Source of the DNA: Streptomyces sp. NRRL F-6492
Lineage (GTDB): Bacteria; Actinomycetota; Actinomycetes; Streptomycetales; Streptomycetaceae
Length of the DNA stretch: 6,727 bases
NCBI RefSeq assembly: GCF_001280125.1
Contig: NZ_LGEG01000059.1
Span: forward strand, 1 to 6,727
Reading direction: 5' to 3'
Part shown: one piece after another, positions 1 through 5,504 of the stretch
Layout: every line of letters begins with the position of its first letter
Position numbering within the stretch: the first letter of the stretch is position 1
The notes under the pieces: model-generated
What the model was told of the DNA's origin: nothing
Databases searched by the model: none
The model's input: the letters and a program-made list of their open reading frames with translations, nothing else
Translations under genes and position numbers: made by a program

Positions 1-1
1 C

Positions 2-160
2 GCACGCGCCCGCGAACTCGTCGACCAGGGCACCGCCGTCGAGGCCGCCTGCCGCATCATCGTCCTCGAGGACCAGCTCGAAGAAGCCCAGCGCATCAAT
101 GCCGAATACCGCCGCGCCGCCGAAACGGCCGAGACGGCCGAGCCGTCGAGCGCAGCCTGA
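2..160 (+). CDS. C-terminal fragment of an unidentified helical protein (5' end outside window)
   Basis: An open frame enters from the left edge and ends at TGA 158-160, giving 52 residues. It starts ARARELVDQGTAVEAACRII and finishes in an Ala/Glu/Thr-rich tail (AETAETAEPSSAA). The middle part (VLEDQLEEAQRINAEYRRAAE) is strongly amphipathic and charged, consistent with a long helix or short coiled coil. The earlier stretch with 'DQGTAVEAAC' could be the end of a helix-turn-helix or recombinase-like fold, but I do not recognise the family. Codon use is GC-rich at third positions, so this is real coding sequence. The start codon and most of the protein lie outside the window. No terminator is obvious after it; the csp leader begins within 250 bases. 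Confidence 0.7.
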   Translation, partial: ARARELVDQGTAVEAACRIIVLEDQLEEAQRINAEYRRAAETAETAEPSSAA

Positions 161-294
161 GGTGGCGCTCTGCCTGACACCGGCGAGCCTTGTTCGTTCG
201 GACCGGTTTCGAACGCGTCGCTGTTTCCTGTGGTGACGCAGGGTGCGGGCGTGTAGCGTTCCTGTCAGCTGTCGTGGTTCGGAAATTCCCCTTT

Positions 295-315
295 GCCCAC
301 GTCCCAGGCGTGGGC
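295..315 (+). promoter_or_regulatory. Hairpin followed by a short T-run in the csp leader
   Basis: Arms GCCCACG (295-301) and CGTGGGC (309-315) pair perfectly around a 7-nt loop, and GTTTTG follows directly. This could be a weak intrinsic terminator ending transcripts from the left, or an attenuator-like structure inside a long csp leader. The interval 161-405 holds no gene; this hairpin and the one at 358-380 are the only structures I can support in it. No clear -35/-10 pair was found. Confidence 0.45.
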
Positions 316-357
316 GTTTTGCTGTGCTGTGCCGCAGGAACCAGGGCGATCACCTCC

Positions 358-380
358 GTCTCCCGCACCGTGCGGGAGAC
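358..380 (+). promoter_or_regulatory. Perfect palindromic hairpin just upstream of the csp ribosome-binding site
   Basis: GTCTCCCGCAC (358-368) and GTGCGGGAGAC (370-380) are exact reverse complements around a single central base. As RNA this gives a 10-bp GC-rich stem with a CCG loop. It ends 25 nt before the csp ATG and 11 nt before the GGAAGG ribosome-binding site (392-397). Known cold-shock mRNAs often carry structured leaders that modulate translation with temperature. A similar role here is inference; an operator bound by a dimeric regulator would fit equally well. Confidence 0.55.
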
Positions 381-405
381 GCTCATCGACTGGAAGGCAT
401 CAGAC

Positions 406-609
406 ATGGCTACTGGAACTGTGAAGTGGTTCAACGCGGAGAAGGGCTTCGGCTTCATCGCCCAGGACGGCGGCGGCCCGGACGTCTTCGCCCACTACTC
501 CGCCATCAACTCCTCCGGCTTCCGCGAGCTCCAGGAAGGCCAGGCCGTGACGTTCGACGTCGCCCAGGGCCCCAAGGGCCCCCAGGCGGAGAACATCACC
601 CCTGCCTGA
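406..609 (+). CDS. Cold-shock protein, CspA family (67 aa)
   Basis: This is a single cold-shock domain (OB fold) that binds single-stranded RNA or DNA and acts as an RNA chaperone or antiterminator in the cytoplasm. The translation begins [23 protein letters not shown]1 is KGFGFI at residues 13-18 and RNP2 is VFAHYS at 27-32. The conserved aromatic nucleic-acid contacts W8, F15, F17, F28 and H30 are all present, and the C-terminus is [13 protein letters not shown]. The length of 67 residues is normal for actinobacterial Csp proteins. The ATG at 406 is chosen because GGAAGG lies 8 nt upstream and the domain starts immediately; a longer upstream frame runs through the non-coding leader. The gene is monocistronic, with a structured leader and a hairpin terminator at 662-702. 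Family assignment is near certain; the specific paralogue cannot be named. Confidence 0.96.
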   Translation: MATGTVKWFNAEKGFGFIAQDGGGPDVFAHYSAINSSGFRELQEGQAVTFDVAQGPKGPQAENITPA

Positions 610-661
610 TCTCCTCCGCCCCGGCACGATGAAGAGCCGGTGGCGCAGCGTGTGGTGAACG

Positions 662-702
662 AGTTCAGGGCCGTGGGGCTATCAACTGCACGGCCTTGAA
701 CT
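662..702 (+). terminator. Strong hairpin terminator of the csp gene
   Basis: Fourteen-base arms AGTTCAGGGCCGTG (662-675) and CACGGCCTTGAACT (689-702) pair with one G-U wobble (668-696) around a 13-nt loop. The hairpin lies 53 nt after the csp stop. There is no long T-run after it, which is common for Streptomyces terminators. Confidence 0.75.
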
Positions 703-720
703 GTTGTCCGCGCGGACCGG

Positions 721-761
721 CTCACCCGGTACCAGCCCGAAACGACCGGGGCTCCGGTGAG
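721..761 (-). terminator. Possible weak hairpin terminator for the minus-strand remnant
   Basis: CTCACCCGG (721-729) pairs with CCGGTGAG (754-761) with one bulged base, and the inner AGCCC (734-738) pairs with GGGCT (749-753). It lies 57 nt beyond the stop of the minus-strand remnant ending at 818, so it could be that gene's terminator. The pairing is interrupted and the call is tentative. Nothing else is seen between 703 and 817. Confidence 0.3.
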
Positions 762-817
762 AAAGCGAGCACGACGAGCCGCGCTGCTCCGCTTCTTCTC
801 CCGAAGAATCCGGCAGG

Positions 818-919
818 TCAGCGCCAGGTGAGGTGCTCGTAGTGCCGGAGACGGGCGCGGGCGGCCTGTTCGGTCATGCCCAGGGTCTCGGCGAGCGCGG
901 GCACCGACCCGTCCTCTAG
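818..919 (-). pseudogene. C-terminal remnant of a helix-turn-helix-like protein, truncated at the IS end
   Basis: On the minus strand an open frame runs from the CTAG at 919 to TGA at 818-820, reading LEDGSVPALAETLGMTEQ, then AARARLRHYEHLTWR. The pattern 'VPALAETLGMTEQAARARLRH' has the spacing of a helix-turn-helix recognition unit, as in sigma-region-4 or MarR-type DNA-binding segments. GC-rich third positions support former coding use. No start codon is available: the frame is cut exactly where the insertion element begins, and its N-terminal half is not found on the other side of the element. The product family is not recognised beyond the HTH-like look. Confidence 0.5.
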
Positions 920-940
920 GACTTGTCTCCTTGAAAGGTT
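920..940 (+). repeat. Left terminal inverted repeat of the IS5-family element
   Basis: The sequence begins directly after CTAG 916-919. It shares TGTCTC, TTGA and GGTT blocks at identical offsets with the right end. The stop codon of the DUF6221-like gene (939-941) overlaps its inner edge. Confidence 0.7.
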
Positions 941-1196
941 AGGGGCGCCATTCCTGCTGATAGGCGGGGTGCTCGGCGTATGACTGGGTAAGGACTCGAA
1001 GCGCGTATGCCAGGCCGGCCGAGCGGGGGTTCGAGGGCTCCATGGCCTTGTAGTCGTGGGCCAGTTGCTCGGTCAGGTCGAGCATGGGGAGATGGCTGTC
1101 GAGAAGAGCCTCGCCGCCCAGGGTGTCGGCCACGTAGGCATAGGCGTGGTTGTCGTCATTGATGCGTGCGACGAGGAACTTCACAAGATCGTCCAT
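939..1196 (-). CDS. Small DUF6221-like protein (85 aa) carried inside the IS
   Basis: The ATG at 1196 opens an 85-residue frame starting MDDLVKFLVARINDD and ending YAEHPAYQQEWRP. The N-terminal 'MDDLVxFLxARxxDD' and C-terminal 'YAxHPxYxxEWRP' signatures are what I know from DUF6221, a family of small actinobacterial proteins of unknown function. Members usually exceed 100 residues; this one lacks much of the variable middle. It is hydrophilic, with no signal peptide or membrane segment. The gene reads in the same direction as the transposase, starts 33 nt after the transposase stop, and its TAA (939-941) overlaps the left inverted repeat, so it may be expressed by read-through from the transposase promoter. 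Base composition is somewhat less GC-rich than its neighbours, which hints at transfer. A GAAG at short distance upstream is a possible ribosome-binding site. Confidence 0.72.
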   Translation of the reverse strand: MDDLVKFLVARINDDNHAYAYVADTLGGEALLDSHLPMLDLTEQLAHDYKAMEPSNPRSAGLAYALRVLTQSYAEHPAYQQEWRP

Positions 1197-1229
1197 GTGG
1201 CCATCTTCGCGGCCGAGGCGCTTCGGCGG

Positions 1230-2098
1230 TCAAGCGGCTGTCCAGATGAGGATGGCGGCGAGGTGGAGTGCGGCGTGGTAGGCGATGGCGAGCTTGTCCG
1301 TTCGCATGGCCAGGCCGCGCCACTGCTTGAGTCGGTTGATGCGCCGCTCGACGGCATTGCGTTGTCGATACGCCTAGGCGTCGAAAGCCGGTGGGCGACC
1401 GCCGGCGCGGCCTCGCCGCAGACGGTGGCCGACTTGGTCGGACGGCTGGGGGATGACAGTGCGGATCCCGCGCCGGCGGAGGTGATTCCGGATCGCTCGG
1501 GATGAGTACGCGCGGTCCGCCAGGACGGTGTCCGGGCGGGTTCTCGGCCTTCCGGGTCCGTTTCGCGGAACCCGGATGCCGGTCATGACGGTCTCGAAGG
1601 CCGGGGCGTCGCCTGCCTGGCCTGCCTGGCCTGCGGTGACGCGGAGGGCCAGGGGCCGTGCACGGCTGTCGCTGGCGAGGTGGACTTTCGTACTCAGGCC
1701 ACCGGGGGAGCGTCCGAGGGCGTGGTCGTCGGGTTCAGCTCGGCCGGGCGCCCCTTTTTCCGGGCTCCGGCGGCGTGCTGGTGGGCTCGGCAGACGGTGG
1801 AGTCCACCGAGACGGTCCAGCCGATGTCGCCATCAGCGTCGGCCGCTGCCAGAACCGCGGAGAGGATACGTCCCCAAGTGCCGTCCACGGCCCACCTGAT
1901 CAGGCGTTTGTGAGCGGTCTGGAACGAGCCGAGCTCGTCAGGCAGGTCGCGCCAGGGCGAGCAGGTGCGGTACTTCCACGCGATGGCCCCCAAGGTTCGG
2001 CGGTGATCGGCCCACCGCCGACCGCGGACCGGGTCGGCCGGCATCAGCGGCTCGATCCGGTCCCACATCACACCAGTGATCACTAATCGAACAGACAT
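1230..2098 (-). pseudogene. IS5-family transposase, two-frame type, interrupted by an amber codon
   Basis: OrfA starts at ATG 2098 and ends at 1694 (134 aa). It contains the N-terminal DUF4096-like region (WDRIEPLMP, GAIAWKYRTCSPWRDLP) and the first catalytic Asp in WTVSVDST (D99). OrfB is in the -1 frame, from DDHALGRSPGGLSTKVHLA through the second Asp in LADRAYSSR to GGRPPAFDA, where TAG (1374-1376) stops it. The same frame then continues AYRQRNAVERRINRLKQWRG to ILIWTAA and TGA at 1230-1232. That tail holds the Y-(2)-R-(3)-E-(6)-K signature with the catalytic Glu, so the amber removes an essential residue. Family members usually have Glu at the amber position, which suggests GAG to TAG. Frame fusion would need -1 slippage at 1751-1759. 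A 9-bp tandem duplication (1612-1629) adds an extra Gly-Gln-Ala. Confidence 0.88.
1751..1759 (-). other. A5G4 slippery sequence for -1 frameshifting between transposase frames
   Basis: On the minus strand the frame-0 codons are AAA AAG GGG (K114, K115, G116 of OrfA). Slipping back one base re-pairs AAG as AAA and keeps GGG as GGG, so both tRNAs can re-anneal. The -1 frame then continues through AEPDDHALGRSPGGL into OrfB, matching the continuous transposase sequence known in this family. Programmed -1 frameshifting is established for several IS5-family groups; its use here is inference from the frames and the site. Confidence 0.7.
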
Positions 2099-2114
2099 AT
2101 CCGATCAACTGGCC

Positions 2115-2135
2115 AACCGATCAAAGAGACACGCT
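2115..2135 (-). repeat. Right terminal inverted repeat of the IS5-family element
   Basis: Read on the minus strand from 2135 it contains GTGTCTCTTTGATCGGTT. It lies 16 nt upstream of the transposase ATG (2098) and is followed outside by CTAG 2136-2139. Confidence 0.72.
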
Positions 2136-2139
2136 CTAG

Positions 2140-2873
2140 CTCGCGCGCACCACCGCCGGGATCGCGGGGCTCGTCGCGATCGTCCAGCACGACCGCGGTG
2201 ACCAGCGCAATGCACACCGCTGGTTCGCCACCGCGCAGCGAGCCGCTCGCGAGTCCGGGGACCTGCGGATGACCGCCTGGGTACTCGCATGGCACGCCAT
2301 GGTGCCGCTCAACTACGGCGCCCCTCAACAGGCCGCCCATCTCGCCGCGCTCACCCGCCGCGAGGCCGATAGCGCGCCCACCACCGCCGCGCTGTCCGCG
2401 GCGGTCACCGCTCAGGCGCTCGCCGCCCTCGGCGGTCACCGCTCAGGCGCTCGCCGCCCTCGGCGACACCGGCGGCGTCGAACTCGCCGTCCGGGATGTC
2501 CGGGCGCTCGCCGACCGTCTCGACGGTCAGGAGAGTGCCGACACGTCATTTGGCTACCCGGGGCAGAAGCACTTCGTGCACCTGTCGCAGGCGTACGCCC
2601 TCCTCGGCGACACCGGCCGCGTACGCCGCCCGAGGGGACGCACTCGAACCCACTGCATCCCCGTCCGTGATGACCCGGGCGTTCTTGGTCATGGACACCG
2701 CCGCGTGCCTGCACGCGGACGGCGACCCCACGGCGGCGGCCGAGATGGCCGCCGGTGTCCTCGACCGGCTCCCCGGCCCCCACCGCGACGACCTGGTCCG
2801 CTCCCGGGCCGAGGCCCTGCGCCGGCAGCTCACCGGGCGCCCCCACACTCACCTCGGCCAAGTCCTCGCATAA
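2140..2873 (+). pseudogene. XRE-type regulator with TPR-like C-terminus: N-terminus missing, two frameshifts
   Basis: Three consecutive frames together read as the C-terminal TPR-like region of the large Streptomyces family of XRE regulators. The first frame (2140 to about 2431) gives AIVQHDRGDQRNAHRWFATA and MTAWVLAWHAMVPLNYGAP. The second (about 2462-2620) gives ALAALGDTGGVELAVRDV and SFGYPGQKHFVHLSQAYALL. The third (2622-2873) gives YAARGDALEPTASPSVMTRA and continues to HTHLGQVLA, ending at TAA 2871-2873. The first switch is caused by an exact 31-bp tandem duplication (2401-2462). The second, near 2618-2622 (CCGCGTAC), is a 2-base loss or 1-base gain within an expected 'GRAYAA'. The N-terminal helix-turn-helix half is absent: an in-frame TAG (2137-2139) lies at the IS junction and nothing on the far side supplies it. 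The gene is non-functional. Confidence 0.85.
2401..2462 (+). repeat. Exact 31-bp tandem duplication
   Basis: The unit beginning GCGGTCACCGCTCAGGCGCT occupies 2401-2431 and is repeated without change at 2432-2462. Since 31 is not a multiple of three, it shifts the regulator frame; removing one copy restores AVTAQALAALGDTGG. The perfect identity suggests a recent slippage event. Confidence 0.97.
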
Positions 2874-2925
2874 CGGCATCTCAGGTCACAGGGCCCTCGG
2901 GTCCCGAGTTCGGACCACGACATGC

Positions 2926-2966
2926 CGGTGCCCCTCCCCGCTCGGCGGGGACGAGAAGGGGCACCG
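2926..2966 (-). terminator. Bipartite hairpin terminator after the FG-GAP gene
   Basis: The outer arms CGGTGCCCCT (2926-2935) and AGGGGCACCG (2957-2966) are perfect complements. The inner arms CCCCGC (2936-2941) and GCGGGG (2945-2950) pair around a TCG loop, leaving one 6-nt bulge (2951-2956). It lies about 40 nt past the FG-GAP stop (3005-3007) and 53 nt past the regulator remnant's stop at 2873, so it could serve both converging genes. No T-run is present. The rest of 2874-3004 shows nothing else. Confidence 0.75.
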
Positions 2967-3004
2967 TGGACGAACCGGTCCTCCGTTTGAAGCACGGACA
3001 GCGC

Positions 3005-5245
3005 TCAGGCAACGTGGTTGTAGTAGCGGCCCTGGTGCTTGTACAGGCTCGTCGTGCGACGGCTGAAGGGGGCGGTGGCATTGCCCGTCGAACGGTAGAC
3101 GTACGCGCCGTACTCGCCGCTCGTCCCGTACGCGATCAGGTCCGGGCGCCCGTCGTTGTCGAGGTCGCCGGCGCCGACGAGCTGGGAGTAGGCGCCCCAG
3201 CCCGCGCCGATCTTCACGCGGGGGGCGAAGCCGCCGCGGCCGTTGCCCTGGTGGAGCCAGAGGACGCCGGAGGCGTCGCGGGCGACCATGTCCCCGGCGG
3301 CCGTGCCGGCGATGTTCCCGACGGCGGTGATGTGGTTGTAGTTCTGCCAGCCGCCACCGACCTTTACGCGGGGCGCGTACGGCTTGGCGTAGCTGCCGGT
3401 GCCCTTGTAGAACCACAGGGCGCCGACGCCGTCGGTGGCCACCAGGTCGGGACGGCCGTCGCCGTCGAGGTCCGAACCGGCGGCGATCTTGTTGTAGATC
3501 TGCCAGCCCGTGCCCACCTTGACTCGCGTGGCGAACGTGCCGTCGCCCTTGCCGAGGTAGAGCCACTGCACGCCGGATCCTTCGACCGCCATCAGGTCGC
3601 CGGCGGCGGCGCCTCCGGCGTTGCCGACGGCCTCGATCTGCTTGTAGATCCCCCAGCCCGAGCCGACACGAGTGGTCTTGGCGGTCCAGATCTCGTCGTG
3701 CTGCGGCCAGTCCTGCAGGTCGTCGCGCCACAGCACACCGTTGGAGTGCCGGGCGAAGACGTCGGTGGAGCCGTTGTCGTTGAAGTCGTGCGGGTTGTAC
3801 GCACGGGTGATGTTCATGAACCAGCCCTGGTAGGCGGGCTCGCCCGTGCCGTCGAGGAGCGTCGCCTCGGCCTCAACGGCGTACTTGCCGTTCGGCGCGT
3901 CCACGAAGCTGGCCCCATCCGGCGTCACCTCCTCGAAGACGGCTTCCCAGACGAAGGAGAACTCCGTGCCGTTCGTGGGTGCGGTCAGACGCTTGGTGAA
4001 CTCCTTGCCGGTGGCGATGTGCGTGAGCGTGACGTCCACGTGGGCGTCGGCACGCGACAGCGTCCAGCCCAGGGTCACCCGGCCGCGAGACTTGTCGAGG
4101 TTCGCCATGGCGGGAACGTGGACCTCGTCGATCTCCAGCGGGATCACTGGCTTGCCCGGCTCCGCGGCCTTGGTGACGGTCGGGGTGCCGTCCTGCCCAG
4201 CCGCGACGCGGAACAGCCCGTCGGAGGCCGGGTTGCCCTGCAACAGCGCGGTGTTGTCGGCCGAGGACGCCCAGGCCGAAGCGGTGATGCCCAGGTCGCG
4301 AATCTCGCCGCTGGTCAGGGACACGGCCCGGACGGGCGTCCAGGGCTCGCCGTACACCAGCCAGTCGCCGACGAGCACGTAATGCCACTCGCCGTGGATG
4401 TTCCCGAGAGGGGTCCGCTTCTGCGCGCCCGTCTTGCGGTCGACTGACGAGACGTACAGCTCGGTGCTGTCCGTCTGGTCGGGCCAGGCCACGTGCGAAG
4501 CGGAGAACACCAGGCTGTCAGAGCCGTACCCGGACCGGACAGCGGAGTAAGTCGCGGATACCGTCCCCGCCGCCACGTCGATCAGTGCCCGTCCGTAGGC
4601 CTGCTCGTCCTCCGGGCCCGTCACGTACCCGACGAGAACGGAGCCGTCGTGAACCATCGAGCCGGCGAAGTCGGTGGCGTCCTGCGGCAGACCCGCGATC
4701 TCGCGACTGCTCGTCGTGGTCCCTGTCCTGGTCACGACGTGCAGTTCCGTCGTACCGTCATCCTTCGCGATCTGCGCGAGCACGCTCGTCGGGCTCACGA
4801 CAGTCAGGTAGGTGCCGCTCAGCGCACCGAGGTCGATGTCGACGGCCGACGCGGAGGGGTCTGCCATGTTCCGCAGGGTGAGCCTGCTCATCTCGTCGGC
4901 CCGGGCCGCGTCGCCGATGACGACCACGTCACTGCCGGCCACGGTGGAACCACCGCGCTCGGGCACCTTCAGCCGGGTCGACATTCCGCCGTCGAACGGC
5001 GTCCACAACACGCTCTTCGTCCCGGCCCGGTCGTAGGAGTAGCTGAGGAAGCCAGAAGTGCCCACGCCCGCGAGGTCGGCACCCTGGGGGAAGACGGGAG
5101 GAGCGGCGTCGGCCTGCTCGGACGAGGTCGACGTCGCCGCGAACGCGGCCGGTGCGGTCGCCAACGTGCCGGCGCCGAGGGCGGTGACCGCGAGGACAGC
5201 CGTGACGGCGGTGGCGAGACGGGCGCCGGTGATGCGGAGTTGCAA
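3005..5245 (-). CDS. Exported FG-GAP/VCBS repeat protein (746 aa)
   Basis: This is a secreted protein with a calcium-binding beta-propeller-like C-terminus; its function is unknown. Residues 1-36 form a Sec-type signal peptide (MQLRITGARL, a hydrophobic Ala/Val/Leu core, cleavage likely after AAFA). Residues about 50-345 are rich in short beta-type segments with W and GD turns, resembling a propeller-like sensor region. Residues about 385-480 resemble a FlgD-type Ig-like domain (RVTLGWTLSRADAHVDVTLT, PNGKYAVEAEA). Residues 487-746 hold five FG-GAP-like repeats, with Ca-binding loops DFNDNGSTD (487), DLDGDGRPD (592) and DLDNDGRPD (694), and recurring GWxxYxxI motifs. No LPXTG anchor or terminal membrane helix is seen, so the protein is probably released. 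The start is TTG at 5245, chosen because AGGGGC (5252-5257) is a suitable ribosome-binding site, the signal peptide begins there, and no ATG or GTG lies in frame upstream. A long perfect dyad abuts the ribosome-binding site. Confidence 0.93.
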   Translation of the reverse strand: MQLRITGARLATAVTAVLAVTALGAGTLATAPAAFAATSTSSEQADAAPPVFPQGADLAGVGTSGFLSYSYDRAGTKSVLWTPFDGGMSTRLKVPERGGSTVAGSDVVVIGDAARADEMSRLTLRNMADPSASAVDIDLGALSGTYLTVVSPTSVLAQIAKDDGTTELHVVTRTGTTTSSREIAGLPQDATDFAGSMVHDGSVLVGYVTGPEDEQAYGRALIDVAAGTVSATYSAVRSGYGSDSLVFSASHVAWPDQTDSTELYVSSVDRKTGAQKRTPLGNIHGEWHYVLVGDWLVYGEPWTPVRAVSLTSGEIRDLGITASAWASSADNTALLQGNPASDGLFRVAAGQDGTPTVTKAAEPGKPVIPLEIDEVHVPAMANLDKSRGRVTLGWTLSRADAHVDVTLTHIATGKEFTKRLTAPTNGTEFSFVWEAVFEEVTPDGASFVDAPNGKYAVEAEATLLDGTGEPAYQGWFMNITRAYNPHDFNDNGSTDVFARHSNGVLWRDDLQDWPQHDEIWTAKTTRVGSGWGIYKQIEAVGNAGGAAAGDLMAVEGSGVQWLYLGKGDGTFATRVKVGTGWQIYNKIAAGSDLDGDGRPDLVATDGVGALWFYKGTGSYAKPYAPRVKVGGGWQNYNHITAVGNIAGTAAGDMVARDASGVLWLHQGNGRGGFAPRVKIGAGWGAYSQLVGAGDLDNDGRPDLIAYGTSGEYGAYVYRSTGNATAPFSRRTTSLYKHQGRYYNHVA

Positions 5246-5257
5246 GGTGAAGCCCCT

Positions 5258-5304
5258 ACGAGTCTGAGTCGGACACGGAAATGCCGTGTCCGACTCAGAC
5301 TCGT
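5258..5304. promoter_or_regulatory. Perfect inverted repeat with 21-bp arms at the FG-GAP ribosome-binding site
   Basis: The arm 5258-5278 (starting ACGAGTCTGAGTCGGACAC) and the arm 5284-5304 (ending GACTCAGACTCGT) are exact reverse complements around a 5-nt centre. On the minus-strand transcript the hairpin ends directly before the AGGGGC ribosome-binding site (5252-5257) and 12 nt before the TTG start. No T-run follows on either strand, so a classical terminator is unlikely. Alternatives are a dimer operator, a mRNA-stabilising 5' hairpin or a translational switch. The arms contain repeated GAGTC units. The leader beyond it (5305-5339) shows no confident promoter. Confidence 0.85.
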
Positions 5305-5428
5305 GAGCGGATCGAATAGTTGTACGAGAAGCTCGGGAGTTACGGGTCAGTGCCCAACTGGGCCGTCTTCGTCACTTCTCCCCGCAGTATGTGCTCGACC
5401 AAGCCGTCATAGGTATGGCGTCGATCGC

Positions 5429-5469
5429 CCGGTGCCCCTCCTCGCGCGGCTGGGGCGAGGAGGCACCGG
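5429..5469 (-). terminator. Hairpin resembling the terminator at 2926-2966
   Basis: CCGGTGCCCCTCCTCG (5429-5444) pairs with CGAGGAGGCACCGG (5456-5469), leaving a 2-nt bulge. It shares CGGTGCCCCTCC with the hairpin after the FG-GAP gene. It is likely a terminator for the unknown minus-strand gene. Confidence 0.6.
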
Positions 5470-5475
5470 GGTGGG

Positions 5476-5504
5476 GCCGGTCCGTTATGGGAGTACGGAC
5501 CGGC
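5476..5504 (-). terminator. Perfect 10-bp hairpin, first of two tandem terminators
   Basis: GCCGGTCCGT (5476-5485) and ACGGACCGGC (5495-5504) are exact complements around a 9-nt loop (5486-5494). Together with 5429-5469 it forms a double hairpin between the unknown gene and the FG-GAP leader. On the minus strand it follows the C8 tract complementary to G 5510-5517. Confidence 0.6.

Larger units (their letters stand above)
920..2135 (-). mobile_element. IS5-family insertion sequence (about 1.2 kb) flanked by CTAG, with an extra gene inside
   Basis: The element is bounded by CTAG at 916-919 and at 2136-2139. Immediately inside are imperfect inverted repeats: GACTTGTCTCCTTGAAAGGTT at the left and, reading inwards on the minus strand, AGCGTGTCTCTTTGATCGGTT at the right (15 of 21 positions identical). 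CTAG is palindromic, and CTAG or TA target duplications are reported for some IS5-family groups, so the exact duplicated bases are ambiguous. The transposase (1230-2098, -) is of the two-frame IS5 type with a slippery site. A DUF6221-like gene (939-1196, -) lies between the transposase and the left end. Both flanking genes are truncated at the element, which suggests an adjacent deletion or recombination between two copies and not a simple insertion. The transposase carries a nonsense mutation, so the copy is probably inactive on its own. Confidence 0.78.

Noticed and set aside
190..609. Longer 139-residue version of the cold-shock protein
   Set aside because: The extra 72 N-terminal residues come from the structured leader, have no family support, and the internal ATG at 406 has a well-placed ribosome-binding site and the conventional Csp start.
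2083..2439. Minus-strand frame joining the right IS end to the regulator region, possibly the missing N-terminus of the left HTH-like remnant
   Set aside because: It is antisense to the recognisable TPR coding sequence and shows Gly/Arg-rich shadow composition; it contains nothing HTH-like.
2576..4447. Long plus-strand open frame (623 codons) across the FG-GAP gene
   Set aside because: From about 2880 onward it is antisense to the FG-GAP gene, whose signal peptide and repeats are clear; the translation is low-complexity Val/Gly/Ala-rich as expected from a GC-rich shadow. Its first part is the middle frame of the broken regulator.
5305..5345. CGTAAC / CGTACA spacing upstream of the FG-GAP gene as an ECF sigma promoter
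   Set aside because: The match is partial, the spacing is not consistent with a specific sigma factor I can name, and such motifs occur by chance; no confident promoter is claimed.
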